A DNA stretch of 64,000 nt from Roridomyces roridus. Its lineage: Eukaryota > Basidiomycota > Agaricomycetes > Agaricales > Mycenaceae. Below are positions 43,741 through 56,189 of the stretch, one piece after another; positions within the stretch are counted from its first letter, which is position 1, and every line of letters starts with the position of its first letter. Where the stretch lies: the NCBI GenBank assembly GCA_029378245.1, contig JARKIF010000010.1:1116001-1180000 (forward strand). Direction: 5' to 3'. Under the pieces are notes generated by a model, which saw only the letters and a program-made list of their open reading frames with translations, had not been told where the DNA came from and did no database searches. The translations under genes were made by a program, and so were the position numbers.

Positions 43741-45300
43741 CATGCTATCACGGACCTCCAGAACACGCGTTGCATCTGCTCGTGGATTGACCCAGACAGT
43801 TTCTGCGTCCACTTCCTCGATGTGCGTATCAACCGCGAAACTGGAGCGCGGCACTCAAGAGTCTGCAGAGCGCCCGTCAAGCCTCCGCGAGAACCAGATG
43901 CTTCCAAAGACTACGTGCGTGTGGGCCCGGAGTACGTGCAATGCTTCCGACTATCGCGGTTGCTCATTTTCCAACAAACGCTAGTCTCAGAACACGCGTT
44001 CCAAGCCGGGGAAACTTCACAGCGGATAATTCGTACGGGCGCTCCGTCCAGGCCGATCCAGTTCGAACCTCCATCTCCACACTGGATCCTGCCAAAGTGA
44101 AGCGCACCGATCTACTCGATTTGAGAGGAAGATACGAGCATGCTGTCACCTTTCCTGGCTCCGAGGAACGGCGTCCAGTAAAGCTCCATTATTTCATGGA
44201 GCGTTTAGGGAAAGCTCTCCAATTCCCAGAGGGCAGCCGCGGTTTCCTGTACTACGACACAGAAACTCACAGCGTTCGTTTTCGCGTGAGGGGCGCGCGC
44301 GACCTGCTTCTGCCTGACGGGAGTCCATGGCGCATATCCCTCAGAGGAATCAGGGGTGACGACACCAAGTATGGCCAACTTTACGAACAGATTAGGCGGG
44401 ACGACTTCATCGGGTCATCATTTGCCGTCCCTCTGTCTACATTCAATCCCGACCTTCTCCAGCCCCAAGATCGAATTGTCATCAGGTCGAAGACTCTCCG
44501 CGTCTGGATGGGAAATGCTGAAAATACAACCATTTCCTACGAGCGCCCGGGCGAATTCCCCTTTGGCAGTCAAGGTTTCTTGTACTACCGCGCTGGCAGC
44601 ACACCCGTGGGAGGGAGCCTCCGCTTTCGGCTTGCTGCCAGTCTCGATGGATTCGCCCATGGGACCGATTTGCCGTTGCCTTCGGGCCTCCCATGGTCCA
44701 TCCCTCTGGCCTACATGGTCTCCCGGGTCAAATACACGTCAATCCTCGATGAACTGCTTCGCACAGGCCTCGTCACGGCCGAGGCTGTCGAAAACCTGCG
44801 CAGGTCATTGGTCAAACGGCTTCAATTAGACCGCACGCTGTTCGAGCTGGGGCAGCTGTTTCCGGTCGACTTTTCGTCCAAGATGATGAACATGACTGTC
44901 GTTGGCGCCGATGGCACGGTCGGAGAATTCTCATTGCAGAAGATGTTTACGAGTAGCAAAGACGACAATAGTGGAGTGTGCGCATTTACAGGTGCGCAAC
45001 GTCGTCTCGCGTTGTCCGTTGATAATTCTTTTTCTAGGCACCGCTCTGGTGCGTTTCGAACGCTCGGAAACAACGCAGGGACGACGGGTGCTGCATTGGC
45101 GCATTGTGAAGATTACGGATCCGGTCAAGTGCGTCGTCCCTGGATACCGAGCTCAGGACTTTAAGCGCGGTGTGGTCGAGCCACGAGAAGGCGAATTGCT
45201 GCAGAGTTGGAGATCAAGGCAAGAATTGGAGCCTTGGGAACTTGATGTTGATCATCACAGGTGGAGTACGAATGGACCGAAGTTATTGTGGGACTTGTAA
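43741..45300 (+). CDS. hypothetical protein with an internal duplication
   Basis: Unrecognised. Coding is clear from about 44000 to 44985 and, after a 59-base intron (GTGCGC...TTCTAG), from 45044 to the stop at 45300. Two related segments repeat: GSRGFLYYDTETHSVRFRV...LLLPDGSPWRISL near 44240-44340 and GSQGFLYYRAG..SLRFRL...LPLPSGLPWSIPL near 44570-44710. The start is uncertain. An ATG at 43741 gives an Arg/Ser-rich, mitochondrial-like N-terminus if a GTGCGT...GCTAG intron (about 43916-43981) is used; the ATG at 43941 is an unspliced alternative. It is transcribed divergently from urate oxidase across a short shared promoter of about 115-315 bases. Confidence 0.65.
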
Positions 45301-46800
45301 GATTGCTTGCTTCGTTGGTGCTTTGATTTATGTTCTACATTATTGTCTCACTAGCTGGAACCCGTGCATCCGCACGGCAGTCTGGCAATCACTGACATGC
45401 ATGATTCATTGAGACTCCGAAGAAGAGAGAGAGAGATGAAAAACCACTCTGGCTGGCAAATGCTTACTCGTCGTCGGCTGTTCTGCGCACTGCGCAGGTC
45501 CGTCGCTGCCGCTCTCTCCCTTGGCACTCCTCAGCCTCCTCATACTTCAGTCTATTTGTATGTACTTCCATTGCACTCGTGAATCGTGAATAAAGCGATC
45601 ATTCGACTTCCTGGACACTGCATGCAAATCTGTTTCTGTAGCTAGTCATTATTTAGTCCAGCTAACCCATTCGACGTTGCCGTGCGATGGTAATCTTTCG
45701 GAGCGCATAATGCGGCTTCGTCTGCTTCTGTAAATACTGACAGCGTCACCCAGCAGGACACGGAGATCTGCTTCAAAGCCTGTTGAAGGTTCGTCTCCCT
45801 CGTGGCCGAAACATCGCAGAACCGACCGATAAGGGTACCCTTGTTGCGAATCGGCTGGGGAGAAGCGTGAGTGCGGGCCTTGCGGGGGTAGTGTTGTCGA
45901 CGGTTGAGTAGATACATCGCCAGAAGGACCGATAGCGGCCGTTTCAGCAGCCTCCCGTTCACGCCGAAGCCGCTGAGCACAACTTCGTGCACTGATTTCT
46001 TGAGTCTCCGGCGGTGTTCCCAAGCCCAAAGCCGCTTGAAGTGCTCGCTAAAAGCCAGTCAGAAATAAACCAAGAACTTGCCACAGAATGAGCCCCACGC
46101 GCATGGAGAGCCGCAACCACGGGTTCGCAAAGAGCCTGAGGGAGGACAGGAAGAAAAGCACCCGTTCCGACTGAATCTCTGGACCCACGCCAAAAGCCGA
46201 CAAAAAGCAGGGAGGAATCGATTTATTTGGCTGTAGATCTCGCTGGGAGGCGCGAATACATCTTTCTAGAGGCCGGAGAGGCGTGCATACAGGTGTGGTG
46301 GACCGTGGCTGAACGGGCGAAAACGGCTGAACGGCTCGGGAAGTCTCGGCAGTAAAAGGGAGGGCAGTAACAAAGCAGTAACATGGCTGAACTGGATGAG
46401 GAGCTGAAGAATGGAGATGAAAGAGAGTGGGGCACAGCGCTATCAAGCCGCTATCTGGCAGGGGTACGCCTTGTGTAATCAAATTGATGGGAGAGGGTAC
46501 CTCTGCCATTTCACTTCCCACCTGGTGCTACAATACACAATCTGAGAGCAGGAACATCTTTGGTGTTATATTTAAACATCTCCTATAGGAGTACAATTCC
46601 TCCGAAGGCAAATGAAGAGAAGGGAAAAAAAGTCAACAGCGTGAACCGAACCCATGACTCTGACATGATATCACGATGCAAGCGGGTTGTTTGTACTTGC
46701 GTGGATAAACGCTATCTATAACCTGATTGGCTGAGAGCTCGAAAACGTGACTGCTGTCTTTTGTATAAGTAGATTGTTGAAATCAGCCGTGATGCCGAAG
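45301..46800 (-). other. possible hypothetical gene, weak support
   Basis: Minus-strand frames at 46521-46048 (hydrophobic LRLSMRVGLILWQVLGLFL at the end) and at 46029-45649 (REREAAETAAIGPSGDV, polar) could be exons of one membrane protein with a polar tail. A TTTTAG acceptor lies at 46050, but no donor that keeps the frame was found. The rest of the interval holds nothing recognised; 46.55-46.80 should contain the promoter of the next F-box gene. Confidence 0.25.
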
Positions 46801-46847
46801 TGATGTTGAAAAAACAAACAACTCATTTTTTCCTCCGGTTTTCCACG

Positions 46848-48320
46848 ATGCCAATGACTCTCAATCACCTCGCAGCAGAGATCCTGCTCGAAGTCATCTC
46901 GTACGCCTCTCCCCTTGATCTTCTCTCTCTAAGCACCGTCTCTCGATTGTTCCATTCCGTTGCAACCAAGTTCTTGTACCGACACATCGAGCTGAGGTCT
47001 TTCCGGCGTGTATTCCGGTGCTGCACGGCTTTGGCCCGGGCTGGGAATGAAGATGCAGCACTAGCTGTCCGGACGCTTTCATTTGATTTCTTCGGGTGCG
47101 AGTGCTTCAGATATAGAAAAGGGCGAACGGAACTCATCCTGCAGATACATCCAGCCAAAGCATACTGAACCCTCCCCGCCCCGGATCCGACCCATCGACT
47201 CTCTTTGCTCCATTCTTCCGACTCATCAACGCAGCGCTATCAAAAACGACCCTCCTACGCTCACTCGTCCTGCGCTTACCACACGATGCCCACGGCATCT
47301 GCCTCTCCCAATGCACGTTCCCGTCCCTCACTCACTACGGCGCGACGTTCACTGACGGGGGCGATTTTCTCGAGCGACATCCGCAGATTGTTAATATCAC
47401 GGTTCTGAATGACGGGTCGGGCGTACGGGCGTTCAATGAGACAGTGCTGCCGAGGTTGGCGGTGTTCAGCGGACCCGCAGAGATGGTAACGAGGATCGTC
47501 CCGGGGCGTCCTGTCCATTGCGCAAAGCTTTGGTGGCCACTCCGTGCTTGGGTGCAGACCCAGGGTGATATGGAGTCGGATAGCTGGGATACCGACGCTG
47601 TGATCGCTGCACTCTCACAATCGAACGCACCCCAAGGCGTTGCTGCGTTGGAGAATTTGTTCTTGGATTGGCCGCCGCTCCACGTGCTCACATCCCTGGC
47701 AACTTCACTCAACCTCCGAGCGCTGTTCATTCATAGTAGACACATCTCGTACGAAGCGTATCAAAGCGTTCGTCTTCCGAGCAAACGAAGGATATCGAAA
47801 ATCTACTGACGATCGGATAGTTTCTGACCAAGTTGGGCGCCGTTCTCCCGCAGTTCACACAACTCAACGAGCTCGGGGTCAATTTCCTACCTCTGATCGG
47901 CCAAGCAGAGGGCAAGCAACTCGCCGAAGAGTTCAATACCATCCGACACTGGGTAACCCTATGCCCGACACTCAATGTGTGCGCTCTTCAGAGTGGGTAT
48001 CATATGCCGCTCGCAGTCGATCGAGAGTTAACCTCTGGCCGTGGCCAGGTTCCATCAAATGGATCCGCTTCCGAATGACCAGCCCGTCGTACTGGATCCC
48101 ATTGCACCTCGACCCAAAAATCTTCAATCGCGTCTTCACGAATACTCTCTGGCGCGAGGCGTTCGAGAGTCGGCAAGCTTGGGATAGCTTCCACCACAAC
48201 ACGATCCTGCTCTTTGCGCATTTGCACCCCGGGACTGCGCTTTTCGCTGCTATATATCCACATGTCGTCATGGTTGAGGCGTTGACAGAGGTTGTGAGAC
48301 CCGGATTACCAGAGTCCTAG
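46848..48320 (+). CDS. F-box protein
   Basis: Four exons join exactly: 46848-47095, 47155-47767, 47821-47992 and 48049-48320, giving 434 residues. The F-box is at residues 5-50: LNHLAAEILLEVISYASPLDLLSLSTVS in pieces, then FHSVATKFLYRHIEL. The remainder looks like degenerate leucine-rich repeats (LLRSLVLRLP, LFLDWPPLHVLTSL, LPQFTQLNELGVNFLPL) and ends KIFNRVFTNTLWREAFESRQAW...VVRPGLPES. Donors GTGCGA, GTTCGT and GTGGGT are all followed by acceptable AG sites; alternative splice choices break the frame. An upstream ATG at 46803 would add 15 residues. It probably recruits substrates to an SCF ubiquitin ligase; the target is unknown. Confidence 0.75.
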
Positions 48321-48396
48321 CCGTATAATTTTGTATAATTTTCATCCTACTCCCAATCTACGAAACAATTATTATCTGTAAACAGTTCAGTCAAAC

Positions 48397-49642
48397 TTAA
48401 TCGAGAGAAAATTGATTCGAACCTCCAAACACTGTTATCTTCAGCAATCCCCGAGTTTCAAGGGAAGGCAGAAAATCTCGAAGATTAGTGGACCATGCCG
48501 AGAAATTCTTCCTCTCATCCGGGATAACGCGGATATCTACCCTCCTGAGCGAAGGAAGCCGCGCAATGACGGACGCGATCATCGCATCCAAGGATGGGAA
48601 CATGAGTGACATTATGCCGTCAAAGGTGATGCTCTCGAGCTGAGAATCCACCGGGATGGATCTGAAGGTATCTGACATGGTCGTGTACATGTTCGTCGTG
48701 AAGAGGCGCAGCGAACGCAGATTGGGTTTGATATCCAGTCCTGCGAGGGGTGAATACAGTAAATCCAAGACGCGGGGAGAAGGACGGACTTTCCGCACGA
48801 TAAACACCCAGATCTTGCACATGATTATGCGAAACAACAGCGGCGATCACTGCGTCTTTCGTGGTAGAGATATTCGAAGCGGCGGTGAAGGAGATGATTT
48901 GGGAGAGGTCGATGCGGGGATTAATGAAGTAGCGGGTGATCATGTCTCCCTCTATCTCCGAGAGCAAGAGCGACGACAGCTGGGGTCTCCAGGGCTGCGC
49001 CTCCGGCCATGCCTGATGTGCTTGCCACCCCTGCTCGAAGTAAACGCGGGAGAGCGAGAGGGATTTGAGCGCTGTTGCATCGCTGAACAAAGAAAGCAGG
49101 TCTTTGGGAGAGTGTACGACAATTCCGCGGAGCAGCGCAGACTCGAGCCTGGGCGAGGAAAAGACGTCGGTAAGCGCGGATTTGAGGGAACGGCCCAATG
49201 TGCTCCACTTCATACTGAAGTCCCCACCGCCGTTCCAGTCCCCGGGTGAATCCTCTACTAAGGAGATCCGCTTTAGCTTGAGAAGTGGGAGAACGAGGGC
49301 AAGCGTCCGGCCGGACATGACCCAAGGAGGGTGGCGTTCTTCGAGATACTCCCCGTCCTCGTCGTACTCGAAAGACGTTTCGGACCCCACCAGCACGATC
49401 CGCAATTCCTGGACTAGGCTCGCGAGGTGAGGGGACGACGTGAGGATTTTGTGAAATCTCTGGCATGGATTGCTGTCGGAGGTGTTTCTGGTTGGAGGAG
49501 GGAGAATCTCGATCTTCCGAAAGAGATGGGCCTGCGAGGGCATAAGGAATGTGCTCGCAGCGATGGAGCATGATTTGAGGCTGGGAGCGTCGGCGTCGAG
49601 GTTGTCGACGATGAGATCGATCAGTTCTTGTGGGACTGACAT
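48397..49642 (-). CDS. F-box/LRR-type protein, intact copy
   Basis: From the ATG at 49642 (MSVPQELIDLIVDNLDADAP, an F-box-like start) one long exon runs to VSHNHVQDLG. A 62-base intron (GTGTTT...CTCGCAG, about 48806-48744) joins LDIKPNLRSLRLFTTNMYTT, and the gene ends with a stop at 48397. The total is about 390 residues. Leucine-rich stretches recur (LVLPLLKLKRISL, ALKSLSLSRVYF, LPSLRRVDIRV). The decayed copy at 13.6-14.8 kb is its paralogue. The start codon lies only 46 bases from the end of the inverted-repeat element at 49.69-54.29 kb, so its ancestral promoter has probably been displaced. Confidence 0.75.
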
Positions 49643-50429
49643 GGAGGAGAGAGCAAAGGAAGAATGGTTCGAAAGACCGCCGCCATCACATCACCAAAAA
49701 TGTCACACCCAAGAAAGGACTTTTGATCCGGTCAAAGGTTTGTCAAGCCTTTGACGCGTTTTGCAAGGCGCTTCCAAGGGCTTCCCAGCCTCACTTCCAC
49801 TTTCAAAGGCATTCCAAGTCTGCCATTCAGCTTGCAAGGCCCTTCCATATCTCTGCAAGCCTGTTATATCCCTGCAAATCCCTTGCATTGCCGACACTTC
49901 TGGCAGCCTCTGACCACGCGACGTGTGCTTTTCCAAGTCGACGCGAGCCCACACCCCTCGTTCATGACCCTCAAGGGTCTCCTCGTACTATTTACTCTTG
50001 TCCTCATGGGAAAATGCACCTACTATGGCCAAACGGGTATCTCTGGCAGTCGTGGTATGACGCACCACAAAAGGTGCAGGGTAATTACGGCGCAGCATAC
50101 TCAAGGAGTACAAAGTGTCGTCGCAGCTGACGCTGCTGCTTCCGCCGCCACGCTCGAGACCGCAAATCAGACTATGGTGGACAATGCAAGTATTCTAAAT
50201 TATTCCTTTTCCGCGCCTCGAGGTAACACCGTTCACAGAATACATATTGATATTCGTCCTCCGACTCCCGTTATCTCCCCGCAGAGTTCTCTTCCCATGC
50301 GTCCCAAGAGGCTTTTCTGGCAGTCGTTTTATCCGCAAGCCTGCACACTATCGGGATGAGCCTCCACAGCCGCCGGCTGTTATGGAGCACATGGCCTGCC
50401 CTCCCGCGTCTCCCACTCCTCCCCCCATG

Positions 50430-50820
50430 CATGTCGACGCCGCGATGGTGCCGCCAAAATGGGTAAAGACCGAGTCAAATCGCCATGGGCTTTAGTACAA
50501 GGTCTTTCCAAACTGCCCGAGTCGCGATCCAGACGAAACCTCAGCATCGGGGACATTTGCAAATAACCTGAGCTGCTGGTCGCCCCGAAGATCCCCTTCT
50601 TCAGACCCGACACTCCTCCGCGGTACCCGTGTCTTAGTGCCACGGTTGCCCGAATCATTCGCGCCATCCATCTCATCCCAGCGTTTCATTATGGACGAAT
50701 GGCCGCTCTGTCGCCTGGCTACTCGTTTGCTCGCTGATTCGATGGTAAGAACGACGAGGATTGGGCCTGGTACTACGTCAACTCGTGCGTCTTTTTACAT
50801 TTTGTGTTTTACATGCTGAT
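50430..50820 (+). pseudogene. remnant of a Plavaka-type transposon protein
   Basis: MVPPKWVKTESNRHGL followed by an in-frame TAG and then YKVFPNCPSRDPDE. To my recollection this WVKTxSNxHGLYRVYP-type motif opens the conserved region of Plavaka transposases in mushrooms. Nothing of the catalytic domain was recognised downstream. Confidence is limited because this rests on memory of the family. Confidence 0.35.
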
Positions 50821-51529
50821 TTTGGGCAGGTTTGTCCATAGAGACATGTTTCTGTGCTACTCGCCTGACGCTGTCGGGAATCGCACGGGGCAGAAAGAAG
50901 CCTCCGCTGGGCCACTGCCTGGACGGAGCGCCGCGCCAGACTCGGATGAAGAGGAAGAGGATGTCGAGATGGAGGACAGCGATCCCCTTCAAGAGTTTGA
51001 TGCCACGGCGGGTGACGATGAACCGGGAGAAGACGAAGATTAAATGGAGGTTGGAAATGGCGATGGAAACGAGTCGGACAACGCGTCTGCCGTTGAAGAG
51101 TCCGATGAGAAGGGACGCGACGGGTGCACAACCCGCCGCTGTCACAGATGAGGATATTCTTGCCTTTGGGGGTACGACGACCTTTGAAGCACATTTCCTT
51201 TTTTTTCCTATTTTTATAGGCCGTGTAAATGTAGAAATGCAGAAAAGAGCTGCCCGCGATCAAGCACGCTTCTAAAAAAGGGACTCGGATCACGTCCAAA
51301 CAGACGCGCGCCTCTTTCTCTCATACCACCACCACCACCACCATGCCGGCCTCGTCCTTGTCTCGTCTTCCTCATCCTCCTCAGCCCCGACGTGTCTTCT
51401 CCGACTGCAGAGCCCCCGACAGCTGCCAAAAGAAGATACGACACGCTCGTCGGACTGGGAAGCGCTCCAAGCGCGACACCATGTGCATTACATCTGTTCA
51501 CGATCGCAGGCTCTTTCTGACGGACCACA

Positions 51530-52240
51530 GGGATACGAAGACGCCGTACGACAAGCTCATCTCGGCTAGCAAGTACTCCACTCGGGTGGTAGACCCTTTC
51601 CTCGACATGGGTATGATTACGCACTTTGGCGTGCGGTCGCGTTGGGCAGAGCCAGTGAGGCTGAGTGGCTCTTGATCCCTCCAACACTATCGTCGCCTCT
51701 GGGCCCGCGTGCGTCTTCTTTCCATCTTCGTGACCTCAGAACGGCATATCCTTTCTTCAGAGCCCTCCGACTGACGAGAAGCGGCATATCGACGTGTCTA
51801 ACAAGATGACTGTGATCCTCTCTTCAGACTGTATGGAGACATTGCGCGAGAACTACAAACAGGACACGCACTGGGGTGTGCTGGCTGGCAAAGTGCGTTC
51901 TCTATGTATCCCGTCGTGCCCTTTCTTCTCGATCTAAACCCCTCGTAGATGAAGAACGGTGCCAACTACGCTCACTATCAAGATATAGCCGGTCTCAAAG
52001 ACAGAACGAGTCGCTACCTCCCCCTGAAAGCCAGCACGGGCATCCACCCCTCTCGGCTCGGGCGAAGACAACTCTGACCGTGGCCTAAAGCACTCCGTCT
52101 TGCGTGACGCGCTCCTCCCGCGGGCTGTCCGTTTGCAAATCAACGAACGTGAGGCTGTCATCAAAGACGAGGAATCGGAAAATGCTCCGGCGCGACCGCC
52201 TCTGACTAAAAACGCGAGAAAGTGAGTTCAACGCGTCTAG
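51530..52240 (+). pseudogene. remnant of a DUF6698-like transposon-associated protein
   Basis: Protein-like segments in order: YDKLISASKYSTRVVDPFLD and MGMITHFGVRSRWAE (51550-51650); EKRHIDVSNKMTVILSSDCM and ETLRENYKQDTHWGVLAGK (51776-51894); a GTGCGT...CGTAG intron; then MKNGANYAHYQDIAGLKDRT (from 51951), GIHPSRLG and, after a one-base frame change near 52060, SVLRDALLPRAVRLQINERE. The layout matches mushroom proteins I remember as DUF6698, often found near transposons. It is not intact. The remainder of 52.3-53.1 kb contains only intron-like and short fragments. Confidence 0.4.
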
Positions 52241-53099
52241 TTCGCGGATACACGCGCATATACTCATCTCATTCGACTGCAGGGTGCTCATCGCGTCGCG
52301 GTTTCTCTCCTGATCTTCGTTGTCAGAGGTGTCTTCCCCGGCGGTTCTAACGACGGCAGTTGCGATGATAAGTCTGAAGAGCACGAAGAATCCGACATGG
52401 CAAGAATCCGCGCCGCGCGTCGTTCGTCCAGCTAAGTACGTGATGGTCCCTTTATTTTTCGTCTACTCATGGCGGTCACAGATTCCAATTACTTCGCTCG
52501 CGTTTTTTCCAATCCCGAGTGCATTGTCTCGCGATTTCATTGTCCGACCACTGATCTATCGCCCCAGATAACCCGTCGCACATTTTCGATATCTCGTTTC
52601 ATTCAGTACCGACGCTCTCTTTCCTTGTATATCACAGTACATCCTGAGCCTCTCCCTGTCGACGCTCCCACTGAATGTTCTCCCCAGAACTTCATTCGCT
52701 CTTGCCAAAAAGTCTCTGCATCGCAAGTATGACTTCCCCTTCCTGCTATCTCTCTTACTGATGCTCTGTTACAGAATCAGCTCAAACTCGCACTATTCTC
52801 GAATAGGTATGTATGTCAAACTTGTCATTACAACTCGTTAACTGATCCACACACGCAGACTCGACTCACTCGCACACTGTATCGCTCGTCAAGCGGTGAG
52901 TCTTCGAATCTTGTCGCGGAATTGACGCTGATCGACCTCTGGATAGCTTTGTATCGCATCCCCGGCTTCGTTACCTAGAATCAACTTGTACTTAAACTCG
53001 GAATAATATTGCATTGACTCGACCAGAATAGAAAGTACTTGAAAGTAGTTACAGCAGTTCCCGTAAATAATGTCAATCATGAGTTTTTTTTTCCCGTGT

Positions 53100-53980
53100 C
53101 ATCCCAAAAAGGAAATTCTGGCTTTCTCGCCTTTGTCTCGAGTCTTCTCCACCCTTCTCCACCCGCCGCCCATTGACTTGTTACAGAACACTCTCCCCAA
53201 GGCCCTCAAGCTTCGCAGTAACACATACTGAGCTGTTCTTCCCCGTGGCCAAGCCCAGTCATCACCGTCGGTCGACAATGTCTACTGCGTTTGCGCGGGT
53301 GGATCTGCACCCATCGGCATCCGAAACAACTAGCGGGCAGCCCGGAAAGCTCGTAGGGCCGGTTGGGGCGACGGTGGCTGGACACGATGCGGAGATGATT
53401 GCAAGATGGAGTGTCGCGGCATCCATCTTGCCCAGGTGCGTAGTCCGACCTACTGTCTCGACGCCAGAAGCTTATGAGCCTTTCCATGCTGTCTTGTTTG
53501 GCGATGCTGGACCTCCCGCTCTCTTTGCATCATATCGCGCAGACATCCACCGACACGTCACCCACATCCGTCAACCCAGACCCAGTCGCCCACATCCACC
53601 TGTGCCGTTTCGCCCATCCGCCCGCCCCACAAGCCGCTCAGGACGCTCAGGCCACTTGCGTATACAACATCCTTCGTTGTCTTCTGACAGCCATGGTGCA
53701 TAACTACGACGGTACGACCCACGAGCGGAAGCACTGATGCAGCGTCCTCCGTGCCATCCCGTCCTCTTCTTGTGCGCAGCAGACGGCGGTTTGATCTTCC
53801 CAGTCGTGCGCCTGCATTAGTACGGCCATGTACCGGCCTCGTCTTACCTGGGCTCGCCGACCCGGCAGTCGCGGGCGCAGCCATTGTGCAGGGCGCGTTT
53901 CACGTCTACGTAGTTTTACTGTAGCTCCAAACCAATGAATTTCTCGTATACATACTTCAGAATGACGCCCTGTGTATGCA
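53100..53980. other. stretch inside the old element, no gene supported
   Basis: Open frames exist on both strands at 53173-53703 and 53558-53884, but they overlap in GC-rich sequence and carry no recognised motif. Confidence 0.35.
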
Positions 53981-54299
53981 CTCAGCCTCACGAGGGCAGA
54001 GGACGCGAGACGAAGCCGCGATGGCCTGAATTTCCTTTTCGGGAAAACGAAAAAAAAGTTCGGTGTTTGACATTATTTTCAGGAACTGCTGTAAAAGAGC
54101 TTCCAAGGACCAAAAGTCCTTGAAAACCAGGTCCAGTCTGGGAAGCCCTTGGAAGGACTTTCAAAAATTGACAGTGCCTTTGAAAGCCCTTGCAAAGCTG
54201 TAAAAGGGCTAGTGGCCCTTTTAAGCACTTTCGGCCCTTGGAAGGTCCTGTAAAGGCCCTTCCAAACACCCGCCACTTTTGGTGATGCATGATCCCATC

Positions 54300-55289
54300 G
54301 GATTGATATCACATCGGCACGTATGTAATTACCTTGCTTTTCCTTTCCTTCCATCTTGCTTCCGTCTTTAACTGGTCAACTCGTCCAAAAGTACCTCCCC
54401 TGATTCAGTTTCGCCCTTCCCACATGGAGGTCGACGTCTGGAGCCTCCACGTGGAAATCCTCGAGTCATAACTGCACTCCGACGATCGTGTCTACAACTT
54501 GCGTCACAGTAGAGTCATCTGCAACGGCACCGTCGTCCCGCGAGCGCCTCGTGCTCGAATTCGTCAACGTCCCCGGCGACATCTCTCGCGTGCTCCTCCT
54601 TCTTGTTTACCATCGATCTCTCACGTTGATAGAGCAATTTGAAGTGCGTTGCGTGGTGCGTCCCCAACTGGGACCGGTCGCGACCGGGATGCGCGAGTTG
54701 TCCGTTGCCCCGGCAGTTCATGGGATGTGAGTCCCATTGGCCTTTTCCCTTCAGGCTGCAGTCGCACATGAAGCAGCTTGTTTTGGTTAGAGTTGGAGAG
54801 ATAATGGAGGGTATTTTGCGGCAACAGTGTCCAAAGGCGCGTGTTTCTGTTGGCACTAATGACTGTGATTATCGATGTACCATGTAATTCTGCTAGCGAC
54901 GCTCTTTCAATGCATTTCCCAGCAATTCGACAGCCATAGAAGCCGATCCCCACGATGGCTCGAATCCGTACGCTCCATGCCTGTATTGACGTTCAGCCTA
55001 CGTTTATACTCTCGAGTCAAACGCACCCATAATGGAAAACGACGGGCGCCTTTGAACTGTTGCTCTCCACCCATTCGACTTCCAGACATATCCCTTGCTC
55101 CCTATGGGGACGCAACCCGAGTCCATCTTCGACGACAATGGGATAGAGGTCTTCGATCGTGGGCTTCCGATTACTGGTGATCGCTGCCGCAAGACGGTAA
55201 CTGACTACCCCACCATCCGTTACTTTAAGGAAGTCGTTCGCCTGGCATACTAAACTGTGGAAATCCCCCTATCTCTTTTGGACAATGTC
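54300..55289. other. spacer with a short F-box-gene-start-like remnant
   Basis: ATGGAGGTCGACGTCTGGAG at about 54425 is similar to ATGGAGTTCGACGTCCGGAG at about 63645. Both are followed by a few matching codons and an early stop. They may be remnants of the same gene start. Nothing else was recognised. Confidence 0.3.
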
Positions 55290-55622
55290 TCTTTTTCTAT
55301 TATTTCGCTTGCCTACATCGGCGTCTTTGCTTCTGCATCTGCGTCTTCTCTCCATGTTCCAGCTCAACCACGGGTGGAGAACTAGACCATCCAGTGGCTG
55401 GACTCTTACACTCGGATCCCGATGATTCTGCAGGAAGAGTTCAATGGGTGCGGAGGTGTGAGACTTTATTCTACTGGATCGCTTCATCATTCATGCATTC
55501 ATCCTGCTATACAGAAATATATGCTCCGCTGGACTGGTCAAAGCCTTCCTACTCCGTCACGAATAATATCACGCTCGGTTTTGCGATGAATCGCCCGGCG
55601 AATCCCAAGGGTGAAGACTAGT
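55290..55622 (+). pseudogene. N-terminal fragment of an S33/TAP-like hydrolase gene
   Basis: Starts with a signal-like MSLFLLFRLPTSAS, then a frame carrying VEN-stop-TIQWLDSYTRIP, equivalent to AENQTIRWLDCHTRIP in the intact gene with CAG changed to TAG. An intron-like interval leads to EIYAPLDWSKPSYSV and NNITLGFAMNRPANPKG, after which similarity stops at 55622. It is closest to the fragment at 41.84-42.25 kb, in the opposite orientation. Confidence 0.75.
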
Positions 55623-55629
55623 TCGTGTT

Positions 55630-56189
55630 CTGTCCTCTCGACATTGGGATCCCCTCGACGTCGACAGCTTCCAACCACGTTCGGTGGTCTACTGCATTGA
55701 ATTCCGATCTGTATGCGTCTTAGCGGGGTTGCTGTTTGCTCGTTTTCACTAACAGAAGTTGAGGCCTAGGGAGGTTTTTAGGTGGACCATTCAACAGCTT
55801 GCCTCGGACATTGCCCGATTGTGTATGGTGCCGATCTACTGATATCTGGTGTTCGTTGCGCCGGATATTGATGCGCCGGTCTCTTGAGACCCGTTGTACA
55901 GACGACACAATCTTACATACTTAATGCAAGCCTTTATCAGCATTTCCTGAAATGCCAGGCGCCACTTGAATGCTTCTGCTGACGGGTAGTTAGCTGCCGA
56001 TCAGCTGCCGATACAAAGGCAATGGCCCATAGTTTTCTGTATTTCGAGCAAACTCCGAGTCGAAACAGCGATTCCCGAGAAGGGCCGGCAGCGATCCAGT
56101 TATACACTATCCTTCAAGGAATATCACAAGTACTATGTTGACAATAAGTGATACAACAAGTTTGCAACAAATTCCTTCATCCGTTCGTT
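55630..56189. other. spacer 3' of Zn2Cys6 gene B
   Basis: No gene recognised. The part from about 56080 is similar to the sequence at 63.83-63.89 kb, 3' of the fourth paralogue, and to the 3' flank of gene A near 9.5-9.6 kb in complement. Confidence 0.4.

Larger units (their letters stand above)
49688..54287. mobile_element. old 4.6-kb inverted-repeat element with Plavaka-like and DUF6698-like remnants
   Basis: The ends are imperfect inverted copies: CATCACCAAAAATG at 49688 and the complement of CATCACCAAAAGTGG at 54287. Both ends continue into purine/pyrimidine-biased sequence full of CCTTCCAAGG- and TTGCAAGG-like words, including a shared CTTCCAAGGGCTTCCCAG. Inside are decayed coding remnants listed separately. 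No clean target duplication was identified. Assignment to the Plavaka group is from one remembered motif and is tentative. Confidence 0.5.

Noticed and set aside
47096..47154. Frameshift in the F-box gene at 46.8 kb
   Set aside because: A 59-base intron ending at ATCCAG restores the frame; only the nearer AG sites give wrong frames.
53173..53884. Genes on both strands inside the old element
   Set aside because: Overlapping GC-rich frames without recognisable domains or start context.
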